DNA from: Myxococcales bacterium
GTDB lineage: Bacteria; Myxococcota; Polyangia; Fen-1088
Assembly (NCBI GenBank): GCA_003157315.1
Contig: PMJE01000021.1
Span: 1 to 17,873 of the forward strand
Length of the DNA stretch: 17,873 bases
Direction of reading: 5' to 3'
Shown: piece by piece, positions 7,737 through 15,366 of the stretch
Position numbering within the stretch: position 1 is the stretch's first letter
Layout: every line of letters starts with the position of its first letter
Position numbers and translations under genes: made by a program
The notes under the pieces: generated by a model
Database searches by the model: none
Seen by the model: the letters and a program-made list of their open reading frames with translations, nothing else
What the model was told of the DNA's origin: nothing

Positions 7737-8441
7737 CTATTCAGAGGTGCGCAATCGGTAACCGAGTCCTGCTTCATTGATCAGGTATTGAGGACGAGTG
7801 GGATCGGATTCAAGTTTCTGGCGTAGCGAATGCATGTAGACGCGGACATATCCGCTCTTGCCGTAGTGGGCTGATCCCCATGCTTCCTTGAGTAGCGCAC
7901 GAGTGGTGACCACCTCGTTGGGGTGCCGCGCCAACGTCGCGAGAAGCTTGAACTCGGTCGCCGAGAGGCGAACGTGATCCTCCCCGCGTACAAGCGTGCG
8001 GCCTTCCAAGTCTAGACGGTAGGCTCCGAAAGACACGATGGTACGAGGGGCATCGCCCACCTGGGCATGGCTGCGGATCGCGACCCGAATCCGAGCGAGG
8101 AGTTCGGGAACCGAAAACGGCTTCGTCAGGTAGTCGTTGGCTCCTGCGTCCAACGCTTTGACCTTGTCCGGGTCGCCTCCTCGTGCGGACACTACGATGA
8201 TCGGGGCAGTGCTATGCACCCGGATCGCGGGCACGAGGTCCAATCCGTCGATATCGGGTAGACCGAGGTCGAGGAGGATGATGTCGGGATTTCTGGTCCG
8301 CACCTCCTCGATTGCTCGCTGGCCGGTGTTGGCGTCGACTACGCGGAAGCCTTCAGTTTCCAGCGTGGTCGAGAGCACGCGCAGAATCTTGCGATCATCC
8401 TCGACGACCAGTACGCACGGCCCTCCCGCTACCTCGCCCAT
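7737..8441 (-). CDS. OmpR/KdpE-family response regulator (first of a tandem pair)
   Basis: This 234-residue response regulator is the likely direct partner of the upstream sensor kinase, whose 3' end it overlaps by 13 nt. The receiver has acidic pocket EDD (14-16), phospho-acceptor Asp58 in LLDLGLPDIDG, Ser85 and Lys107 in TKPF. The winged-helix domain carries LSATEFKLLATLARHP and SGYVRVYMHSLRQKLE. By eye it is about 60% identical to the downstream regulator, with whole motifs conserved (EVRTRNPD, LLDLGLPDIDGL, EFKLLATLARHP, GYVRVYMH), so the pair arose by duplication. It starts at an ATG with AGAAGG about 9 nt upstream. KdpE-like in sequence, but the genomic context does not support potassium control. 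Confidence 0.9.
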   Translation of the reverse strand: MGEVAGGPCVLVVEDDRKILRVLSTTLETEGFRVVDANTGQRAIEEVRTRNPDIILLDLGLPDIDGLDLVPAIRVHSTAPIIVVSARGGDPDKVKALDAGANDYLTKPFSVPELLARIRVAIRSHAQVGDAPRTIVSFGAYRLDLEGRTLVRGEDHVRLSATEFKLLATLARHPNEVVTTRALLKEAWGSAHYGKSGYVRVYMHSLRQKLESDPTRPQYLINEAGLGYRLRTSE

Positions 8442-10036
8442 GGCTGCATGCCTTCTTCGCTCGGCTCTTGCCCCAGCAGTCTTGGCGCTGTGCCAGTGAT
8501 GGGCAGGGTGAACTGAACCGTGAGTCCACCGCCGGGTGTCTCGGTTGCCCAGATCTTGCCCCCATGCGCCTCGACGATGCCGCGCGCGAGGGTCAGCCCG
8601 AGTCCCAAGCCCTGACCGGCGGTGTTGTCGCTTCTGTAAAACTTGTCGAAGATGCGCCTGAGATCGTCGCTTGGTATGCCCCTGCCGCGGTCAATCACGG
8701 ATACCAGTACGTCGCGGTCGCCTCGCGCCGCAATGTTGATTTCAGTGGGAAAGTCGGTACGTGAATAGGTGAGTGCATTGTCGATCAGGTTCATCAGCAC
8801 CTGTTCGATCAGGATCGCATCGAGTTGTAATAGCGGCAGGTCGTTTGGCACATGAGCTCGCAGCTGCCGTCTTCCCGGCCCCGTCCGCTCGTCCACCCGT
8901 CGGAGCGCGCTGGCCACCACCTCCTCGAGACTTTCCCAGTCGCGATTTACGCTGAGCGCCCCGGATTGCAACCGCGTAAGGTCCAGTAGGCTCTTGAGTA
9001 GCTCACTCAGGCGTTCGGCCTCATCGTGAATCAGTCGGGCCATCTCGGCGCGGGCGGTGCCCTGCAATCGATCGCCGCGCTCGACGAGCGTGCTGGATGC
9101 CGACGTGATCACCGTGAGCGGCGTGCGCAGATCGTGGGAGACCGAACTTAGGACTGCATTGCGAATGCGCTCGGTCTCTGCTTCGATCTCCGCGACGTGC
9201 TTCTCTTGGGACAGCAACGCCCGTTCGATCGCCATGGCCAACTGCTGCGCCATTGACTCGATCAACGAGGACGGCCGGACCACCAACGGCGAGTCGCTCG
9301 CGCGCGAGCGAAGCGCCAGAACGCCGACACACCCGCGCGCGGCGACCAGTGGGACGTAGCAGGCAGCAGCCAGGGGCAGGTTCCTCGTCCCTTGACCGGC
9401 CGGTTCCAGGTGAGCGGCGGCCCAGTTCGCGACCTCGATGTCTTCGGTCTCCAGGGCCACGCGGCCGCCACTGGAAAAGGCACACTTGAACCCTTCCGCT
9501 CCATCGCGAATCAGAACGCGCGCCGATACCTCCGCGACGGCCGACTCGATTTGCCGCATGCCAGCGATGTTCAGACTATCCAGCGAATGGGCATCGGCTA
9601 GCTCCCTGACCAGCGAGTACAGCGATTCTGTCTGGCGCTCGCTCAGGCGCGCCGACCGCGCCTCTCTGCGGAGTCGTTCGTTGAGCGTGCTGACGAGCAC
9701 AGCCACCGCCAACATCGCAATGTCTGTCAGTAAGTCCCGACTGCGGGTGATTTGAAGACTCCCATAGGGAGGCAGGAAGAAGTAGTCAAAACAGAGCGCA
9801 CTGGCGATTGCTGCGAGGATGGCCGCCTGGTAGCCGAACCGCATTGACACGACAGCGATCACGAAGAGAAATGCGATAGGCACATTCGTGAGATCTGCGC
9901 GGCCGCCGAGCCACAGCCCCAAGACGGTGACTGCTGCAACTGCTCCGACGCCGGGCAGATCCCGCTTCAGCGCCTGGCTCATGCGCCACATTTTTCCGTC
10001 GCGCACGGTCTTGGTTCTGGTTATCGTCGTGCTCAC
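8429..10036 (-). CDS. Membrane sensor histidine kinase, KdpD C-terminal-like (DUF4118-GAF-HisKA-HATPase)
   Basis: This 535-residue sensor kinase phosphorylates the response regulators encoded after it. Four closely spaced membrane helices (about 28-45, 50-66, 68-88, 101-118) form a KdpD-type DUF4118 bundle. A GAF-like domain (about 135-280) follows, then the dimerisation/phosphoacceptor helix with SVSHDLRTPLTVI (His301), the N box around Asn420 (LIDNALTYS), the G1 box DRGRGIP and the G2 box GQGLGLGL. It lacks the roughly 350-residue N-terminal KdpD and Usp domains of full KdpD (about 890 residues), so it cannot sense cytoplasmic signals in the same way. The GTG at 10036 has GAGG upstream; the ATG at 9991 is an equally possible start. 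It lies 91 nt after the secreted-protein gene. Confidence 0.9.
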   Translation of the reverse strand: MSTTITRTKTVRDGKMWRMSQALKRDLPGVGAVAAVTVLGLWLGGRADLTNVPIAFLFVIAVVSMRFGYQAAILAAIASALCFDYFFLPPYGSLQITRSRDLLTDIAMLAVAVLVSTLNERLRREARSARLSERQTESLYSLVRELADAHSLDSLNIAGMRQIESAVAEVSARVLIRDGAEGFKCAFSSGGRVALETEDIEVANWAAAHLEPAGQGTRNLPLAAACYVPLVAARGCVGVLALRSRASDSPLVVRPSSLIESMAQQLAMAIERALLSQEKHVAEIEAETERIRNAVLSSVSHDLRTPLTVITSASSTLVERGDRLQGTARAEMARLIHDEAERLSELLKSLLDLTRLQSGALSVNRDWESLEEVVASALRRVDERTGPGRRQLRAHVPNDLPLLQLDAILIEQVLMNLIDNALTYSRTDFPTEINIAARGDRDVLVSVIDRGRGIPSDDLRRIFDKFYRSDNTAGQGLGLGLTLARGIVEAHGGKIWATETPGGGLTVQFTLPITGTAPRLLGQEPSEEGMQPWAR

Positions 10037-10127
10037 TGTCGCGCTACCTCGACATTCAACAGTGTCGATGGGGCCAACCGTCTCCTTGTGCTTGCCGTCC
10101 GAACGGCGGACGAGGAGAAACCCGGGC

Positions 10128-10685
10128 TCAAGGAGATCTGGGCGAGATTGTCGTCAGATGGGCGGGCGCTGAGAGAAGTGCGCTGGATCGCGCTATGATC
10201 TCTCGCGCCACATCGTAATTGGGGCCTCTTACATACAGCGCGTACCCCGCATAGACCGCAGTTGCTCCGACTGTCGTTTTCGGAATCACGAACGGATCCA
10301 GCGCAGCCTGATCTCCGGCTAGGCGTCCTGAGTTCACGAGCGAAACATGGCAGCTGTTGACACGTTCGAGCCATGGTACAGAGATGCCTGGCGCGGCCCT
10401 CAGCCCTATGATCGCCCCCTCAGTGTGGCTAACCTTGGACTTTCCCACGAAGCTGTCTGCTGTGAGCGGCGCGACACTCACGATACCGTCACGGAATGCC
10501 AGCAAGCCCATCTCGCGCTCCTTTGGCGGCACCCCCGCACAGATATCATCGCCTATCGCTGCCTGTTGTGCGGCGGAGGGTGGTCCAGCCATCGCCGAGG
10601 CGAGAGCGCTGGCGCAGCTCACGCCTCCCATGGCGGCAACAACGACAATGGTAATAACGGAGCTTGTTCTTGCTACGGTAGTCAT
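10128..10685 (-). CDS. Secreted or lipid-anchored hypothetical protein upstream of the two-component system
   Basis: This 185-residue protein has no function I can name. The start is fixed by a perfect AGGAGG 7 nt before the ATG at 10685; the open frame further upstream belongs to a transposase remnant. The N-terminus is a signal peptide (VITIVVVAAMGGVSC), with possible lipidation at Cys24 although the lipobox is poor, or Sec cleavage near ALASAMA. The mature part has Cys in DDICAGV and in VNSCHVS, which could pair, and a C-terminal domain with the pattern RAAPGISVPWLERVNSCH and YALYVRGPNYDVAREIIARS. I associate this pattern with uncharacterised secreted proteins of myxobacteria. It probably leads the operon with the kinase and regulators, and may be a periplasmic accessory or target. 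Confidence 0.72.
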   Translation of the reverse strand: MTTVARTSSVITIVVVAAMGGVSCASALASAMAGPPSAAQQAAIGDDICAGVPPKEREMGLLAFRDGIVSVAPLTADSFVGKSKVSHTEGAIIGLRAAPGISVPWLERVNSCHVSLVNSGRLAGDQAALDPFVIPKTTVGATAVYAGYALYVRGPNYDVAREIIARSSALLSAPAHLTTISPRSP

Positions 10686-10746
10686 GATGAAACCTCCTGA
10701 CTCAGGCCTCTCCCTGAGGCCGCACGGCAATGATTCGGCACTTCCG

Positions 10747-10767
10747 ATTAAAAGGACGTTAAAAACG
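10747..10767 (-). promoter_or_regulatory. Direct-repeat operator candidate upstream of the secreted-protein / two-component operon
   Basis: On the minus strand TTTTAAC and TTTTAAT are separated by GTCC, an 11-bp-period direct repeat that matches the porin box (6589-6609) at 17 of 22 aligned positions, including the flanking CG. Its proximal edge is 62 nt before the ATG of the secreted protein. The same orientation relative to the downstream gene and the same period support one regulator for both sites, most simply one of the KdpE-like regulators between them, with autoregulation at this site. A weak -10 (AATCAT) lies 11 nt downstream. Confidence 0.5.
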
Positions 10768-10794
10768 CGATGGTGGTGCAGTCGAGGCGGATGG

Positions 10795-10980
10795 CGGTCG
10801 GGGGAATCAGGGCGGTATTTCATGGTCTTGAAATGGCCCTCGGAGAACGGGTTGTCGTCGGAGACGCGGGGACGCGAATGGCTCTTGGTAGCGCCCAGGT
10901 CAGCCAGCAAAAAGGCCACCGGCTTTGAGATCATGGGCGAGCCACGGTCAGCATGCAGGGTGAGCTAGATCGGTGCCAGT
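10795..10980 (-). pseudogene. IS3-like transposase remnant (DDE integrase core fragment)
   Basis: The minus strand encodes a fragment of a retroviral-integrase-type transposase core: LTLHADRGSPMISKPV, then LLADLGATKSHSRPRVSDDN and FSEGHFKTMKYRPD. The second catalytic Asp (HADRG) and the catalytic Glu (FSEGHFKT) are both visible. An in-frame TAG at 10965-10967 stands where related proteins usually have a Gln before LTLHADRG, and similarity stops after KYRPD. There is no N-terminal part, no orfA and no obvious terminal inverted repeats, so this is a dead remnant. Its right edge abuts a fragment of an unrelated transposase. Confidence 0.7.
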
Positions 10981-11008
10981 CGAGACGACGAGCTTCGCTC
11001 ACGCGTAG

Positions 11009-11136
11009 GCTGGTGACGTGGTCTACGCGACCGAAGGGTTTCTTGGCGTAGACGATCCACTTGGAGCTGGCCTGTTTCTGCATCAGATGATCGAAGTAGT
11101 CGGGCTCGGCGAAGTCCTTGAAGGACGCGAAGATGC
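11009..11136 (-). pseudogene. IS91-like (Y2) transposase remnant
   Basis: In one minus-strand frame a short stretch reads DFAEPDYFDHLMQKQ followed by SSKWIVYAKKPFGRVDHV. This resembles the segment of IS91/IS801-type transposases that normally reads W-V-V-Y-x-K-x-P-F-x-G-P before the conserved Tyr region. Similarity ends after DHV, before the expected YLGRYTHRVAIS motif with its catalytic tyrosines, and upstream the frame is lost. It is therefore a truncated, non-functional piece. The IS3-like fragment begins almost directly after it. The assignment rests on one motif, so confidence is moderate. Confidence 0.5.
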
Positions 11137-11382
11137 CCTGCCTGGTCGAAGAAAGGCTGCTAGAAAGTCAGGGATTGACGTCTTTCTGACAACGACCTTG
11201 GCAGCATTGGATGTGTGCCGAGGTACGGACGTCGCTAGATTGTTCCCTTGGGAACAGTTGGTTTCTCCTCATATACGGGGAGTTTCCGACGGGTTAACTC
11301 TTCGCCCTGGGTGAGGACTTGGCTTGACAGCAGGGCGCCTGAGCCAAAGAGTTGATGGTGAAGAGTGACGCAACAACTGCAC
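11137..11382. other. Gene-free interval upstream of the Mop cluster
   Basis: No convincing reading frame was found here. It holds a 16-base inverted repeat at 11241-11256 and a perfect -35-like TTGACA at 11324-11329; the best -10 at 16-18 nt spacing is poor (AAGAGT). The hairpin and ribosome-binding site of mop follow immediately. Confidence 0.5.
11241..11256. promoter_or_regulatory. Inverted-repeat operator candidate
   Basis: The sequence TGTTCCCTTGGGAACA has 7-bp perfect arms around a TT centre, a shape typical of a site for a dimeric repressor or activator. It lies about 190 nt upstream of the mop ATG and 68 nt before the candidate -35 (TTGACA). No regulator gene that could be matched to it is recognised nearby. 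Chance occurrence is possible. Confidence 0.3.
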
Positions 11383-11413
11383 GCGGGTGACCGGGTTTCA
11401 GCACGTCGCCCGC
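11383..11413 (+). promoter_or_regulatory. Leader hairpin directly before the mop ribosome-binding site
   Basis: The arms GCGGGTGAC (11383-11391) and GTCGCCCGC (11405-11413) form a 9-bp stem with one G-U pair in the RNA and a 13-nt loop. The ribosome-binding site (AAGGA) starts 5 nt after the stem. There is no T-tract, so it is not a classical terminator. Its position would suit control of translation or mRNA stability. It does not match the molybdenum-cofactor riboswitch as I know it, so ligand binding is not claimed. Confidence 0.45.
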
Positions 11414-11429
11414 AGGGAAGGACTAGACA

Positions 11430-11633
11430 ATGGAGCTCAGCGCCAGAAACCAGCTCAAGGGAAAGATCACGGAGATCATTCGTGGTGCCGTGATGGGAGA
11501 GGTCATGGTTGATGTCGGCGGCCAGACGATGACGTCTTCCATCAGCCTGTCCTCGATCGATCACCTGGCGCTCAGGATCGGTGACGCGGTCTTTGTCGTC
11601 ATCAAGGCCACCGACGTGATGATCGGGAAGTAG
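11430..11633 (+). CDS. mop: Molybdate-binding protein Mop (molbindin, single TOBE domain)
   Basis: This 67-residue protein is a cytoplasmic molybdate/tungstate-binding molbindin that assembles as an oligomer and buffers the oxyanion for molybdenum-cofactor or nitrogenase-cofactor use. Nearly the whole length is one TOBE/Mop domain: the N-terminal SARNQLKGKI motif, the central GGQTMTSSIS strand and the C-terminal VFVVIKATDVMIGK. All three are family hallmarks, and the length matches single-domain Mop proteins of about 68-70 residues. AAGGA lies 7 nt before the ATG, with a stable hairpin just upstream. It is followed 44 nt later by a Cys-rich membrane protein and then TrmO. Its presence near a NifA-like activator and two PII proteins fits a molybdenum and nitrogen theme. 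Confidence 0.93.
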   Translation: MELSARNQLKGKITEIIRGAVMGEVMVDVGGQTMTSSISLSSIDHLALRIGDAVFVVIKATDVMIGK

Positions 11634-11677
11634 GACCGCGCTTGAACGTTTCATCGCATGCGGTCTGACGGAGAGTG

Positions 11678-11962
11678 ATGGCAACGGAGAACTCTTGCGG
11701 CGCGGGCTCCAACTGCGGCGCGGGCGCGGCTCTTGGGTGCAGTTCTACGGGTGCGTTGCGCAGCTCAGGCGGTGGCAGTCATTCGCGCAGTCTTTGCCGC
11801 CGTCCAAAAATACAGCAACAAGCCGCTGTGCGGGTCGCCTGTGCGGTGGTCGGCCTTGTTCTCATCACGGCGGGGTTCTGCGGGTGGACCGCCTTGCTCG
11901 TTCAATCACACAGCGTGCAACCGGCCGCTCTCGCCCAGGCACAACCCCATGAGCATCGATAA
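11678..11962 (+). CDS. Small Cys-rich single-pass membrane protein (hypothetical)
   Basis: This 94-residue open frame has an N-terminal Cys/Gly/Ser-rich region with repeated CGAG (Cys7, Cys13) and further Cys near residues 21 and 39, a basic stretch CRRPK, one membrane helix (about 52-75, VRVACAVVGLVLITAGFCGW) and a short His-ending tail. GGAG sits 4 nt before the ATG, a tight but workable spacing; a GTG directly before the ATG is a less likely start. It overlaps the start of trmO by 14 nt, which favours a real, coupled gene. GC-rich third positions also fit. The Cys cluster could bind metal or an Fe-S centre on the cytoplasmic face, but I do not recognise the family. Confidence 0.5.
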   Translation: MATENSCGAGSNCGAGAALGCSSTGALRSSGGGSHSRSLCRRPKIQQQAAVRVACAVVGLVLITAGFCGWTALLVQSHSVQPAALAQAQPHEHR

Positions 11963-12443
11963 GCTGACGGCTACTCCCATTGGCATCATTCACAGCCCAT
12001 TTCTTCAACAGGAGGGCACGCCGATCCAGCCGTACAGTGCGAAGGGAGTGGAGGGGTCAGTGGAGGTGTATCCGCCCTACGCAGAAGGGCTGGCCGACCT
12101 GGAAGGGTTTGAACGCATCTGGCTGGTCTATTGGTTCGACCGGGCCTGTGCGCCGAAGTTGCGTGTTCTTCCCTACCGGGACACCCGAGAACATGGGGTG
12201 TTCGCCACGCGGGTCCCAGCCCGCATCAATCCCGTTGGCTTTTCGCCCGTGCGCCTGCTTGGCGTGGAAGGCGCGACCTTGCACGTGGCTGAGGTTGACA
12301 TCCTTGATGGCACGCCGTTACTTGATATCAAGCCCTATGTCCCAGAATACGACGCCTACATCGGCTTGCGGGTTGGCTGGCTCGACGATCCCTCGATCGC
12401 GAGAGGGCCACTGAGGGCAGACGGGCGCTTTTCCAAAGAGTAG
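11949..12443 (+). CDS. trmO: TrmO-family tRNA (N6-threonylcarbamoyladenosine37-N6)-methyltransferase-like protein
   Basis: This 164-residue SAM-binding protein belongs to the TsaA/TrmO beta-barrel family, whose characterised E. coli member methylates t6A37 in tRNA. Family motifs are present in order: PIGIIHSPF near the N-terminus, EVYPPYAEGLADLEGFERIWLVYWFDRA, GVFATRVPARINPVGFSPVRLLGV, DILDGTPLLDIKPYVPEYD. The NP-G-S/P segment and the DGTP-LDIKPY segment are the usual signature. It has only the core domain and lacks the C-terminal extension of the 235-residue E. coli protein, as is common in other phyla. The ATG at 11949 was chosen because the family N-terminus starts there; the longer open frame upstream is not TrmO. 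Its 5' end overlaps the Cys-rich gene, and a weak ribosome-binding site suggests coupling. Whether this paralogue acts on tRNA is unknown. Confidence 0.88.
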   Translation: MSIDKLTATPIGIIHSPFLQQEGTPIQPYSAKGVEGSVEVYPPYAEGLADLEGFERIWLVYWFDRACAPKLRVLPYRDTREHGVFATRVPARINPVGFSPVRLLGVEGATLHVAEVDILDGTPLLDIKPYVPEYDAYIGLRVGWLDDPSIARGPLRADGRFSKE

Positions 12444-12485
12444 ACGCGAAGACGGTGTGTTTGGTGCCCCGACACGCGACCTCGG

Positions 12486-12518
12486 CATGGGCCAAGGTGT
12501 GATTCACCCGGGCCCATG
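12486..12518. terminator. Hairpin between convergent genes, possible bidirectional terminator
   Basis: The arms CATGGGCC (12486-12493) and GGCCCATG (12511-12518) form an 8-bp stem, and an inner GGTG/CACC pair (12496-12499 with 12505-12508) extends it around a 5-nt loop. It sits in the 109-nt gap between the trmO stop and the stop of the divergent PII gene on the other strand. Neither side has a T-tract, so intrinsic termination would be weak. Its position between convergent genes is the main argument. Confidence 0.4.
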
Positions 12519-12552
12519 TGGCATCGGCCGCCGCAATCAGACTTACATCCTC

Positions 12553-12924
12553 TCAGGCGACCTTGGCCTGATCGCGCTGCCGATCGCCAATCGCCTGGTA
12601 GGGGAGCCCGCCGGCTCGAATGCGAATGGTCTCAGCCACCGGGTAGATGGAGATGTTGCCGTTGTCGACCTCACCGGCGTCAGCGGCGGCCATGATGGCA
12701 TCCACAACCGGACCCACCATATCCTCCTCGACCATGATCTGGACTCGCATCATTGGTGCACAGTCGATGACATAGGACGAACCGCGATAGATTCTCAACC
12801 TACCGTCGGTGCCCCCACAATCCGTGATCTTCGACAGTGTTATGGCCTTGACCCCAACCTGCCGGAGCCGTTCCTTCACGTCCTCGAGCTTGAATGGCTT
12901 GATAGTGGCGTCGATGCATTTCAT
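12553..12924 (-). CDS. Divergent PII-family nitrogen regulator
   Basis: This 123-residue protein aligns without gaps to GlnB through residue 106 (IKPFKLEDVKERL, YRGSSYVIDCAP, VVDAIMAAADAG), then has a longer, charged C-terminus. Many ligand residues are changed relative to E. coli numbering: Arg38 is Gly, Gln39 is Thr, Lys58 is Met, Gly87-Asp88 is Asp-Asn, Lys90 is Asn and Glu106 is Gly. Arg101, Arg103, Arg47, Tyr46 and the uridylylation residue Tyr51 remain, and Ser49 is present. Poor ATP and 2-oxoglutarate binding is expected. AGGAGG lies 7 nt before the ATG. The gene follows the NifA-like activator by 166 nt on the same strand. PII proteins control NifA activity in several proteobacteria, so it may be a dedicated NifA partner. 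Confidence 0.88.
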   Translation of the reverse strand: MKCIDATIKPFKLEDVKERLRQVGVKAITLSKITDCGGTDGRLRIYRGSSYVIDCAPMMRVQIMVEEDMVGPVVDAIMAAADAGEVDNGNISIYPVAETIRIRAGGLPYQAIGDRQRDQAKVA

Positions 12925-13090
12925 GGCGTGGCCTCCTAACAGTCAGCAAAGCAGACTGAAGTGGATTCGACAATGGGCCGAGGTGCGAGTTTCCGACGGA
13001 TTTGCCGGGAAGCAACTGTCGCGAAACGTCTGAAACAATGGCGTGACAATGCGTTCGCAATCAGGAAGCCTGTGTCCCGCTGGACGCGGG

Positions 13091-14659
<1,569 letters not shown>

Positions 14660-14752
14660 CTTCAATCGTGCTGTTGAGGACAGAGGGATGCCCTAAGTTT
14701 ACCACGGCTAGCGACTAGTCGTACAAGGACGACCGGGTTTCCGCAATCGCAC

Positions 14753-14959
14753 CTAGTTAAAGAGGCGCGAAACGCTGCATGTCACTTTCTTTCGCAGGCG
14801 ATTGGCCCAGATTGAGCCCGCCACTGCGCCTACCTGCATGACAATGAAAGCCGTCGCGGCCGGCGCTAGATCGGGAGCTGCGGCACGGTAAACCATCCAG
14901 CAGACGAAACCTATTGCCAACTCCAGTGCTATGAAAGTCCTCTTGTACGGGTACCACAT
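14753..14959 (-). CDS. Small two-helix membrane protein downstream of PII (hypothetical)
   Basis: This 68-residue protein starts MWYPYKRTF and has two predicted membrane helices (about 8-27 and 36-55) joined by a short Ala/Pro loop (APDLAPAAT), with a basic C-terminal side (RLRKK). The frame is open further upstream through the PII gene, but AGGAG 9 nt before the ATG at 14959 marks the start. It follows the PII stop by 55 nt on the same strand, so it is probably the last gene of the permease-phosphatase-PII operon. PII proteins often act on membrane partners, so a docking or regulatory role is conceivable. I do not recognise the family. Confidence 0.65.
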   Translation of the reverse strand: MWYPYKRTFIALELAIGFVCWMVYRAAAPDLAPAATAFIVMQVGAVAGSIWANRLRKKVTCSVSRLFN

Positions 14960-15014
14960 CTGCCACTGCTCCTGTTTTGCATTTGCACGCCGAATTGGCC
15001 CCCGCCTTGATCCA

Positions 15015-15356
<342 letters not shown>

Positions 15357-15366
15357 TCATCCTTTG

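Noticed and set aside
10686..10934. N-terminal extension of the secreted-protein reading frame
   Set aside because: It encodes IS3-transposase-like sequence followed by non-conserved residues, while a perfect AGGAGG and a signal peptide begin at the ATG at 10685.
11383..11429. Molybdenum-cofactor riboswitch before mop
   Set aside because: A single stem-loop is visible, but not the multi-stem architecture expected for that riboswitch.
11733..11948. Upstream extension of the TrmO frame
   Set aside because: The residues are low-complexity and unlike TrmO; the family N-terminus (TATPIGIIHSPF) starts right after the ATG at 11949.
12988..13060. Possible sigma-54 promoter (TGTCACG-N4-TGTTT) before the divergent PII
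   Set aside because: Both invariant dinucleotides (GG at -24, GC at -12) are mismatched and no TGT-N10-ACA activator site was found.
14696..14726. Possible sigma-70 promoter (TTGTAC, 19 nt, TAAACT) before the NifA-like gene
   Set aside because: The spacing is too long and both hexamers are weak, so it is not listed as a feature.
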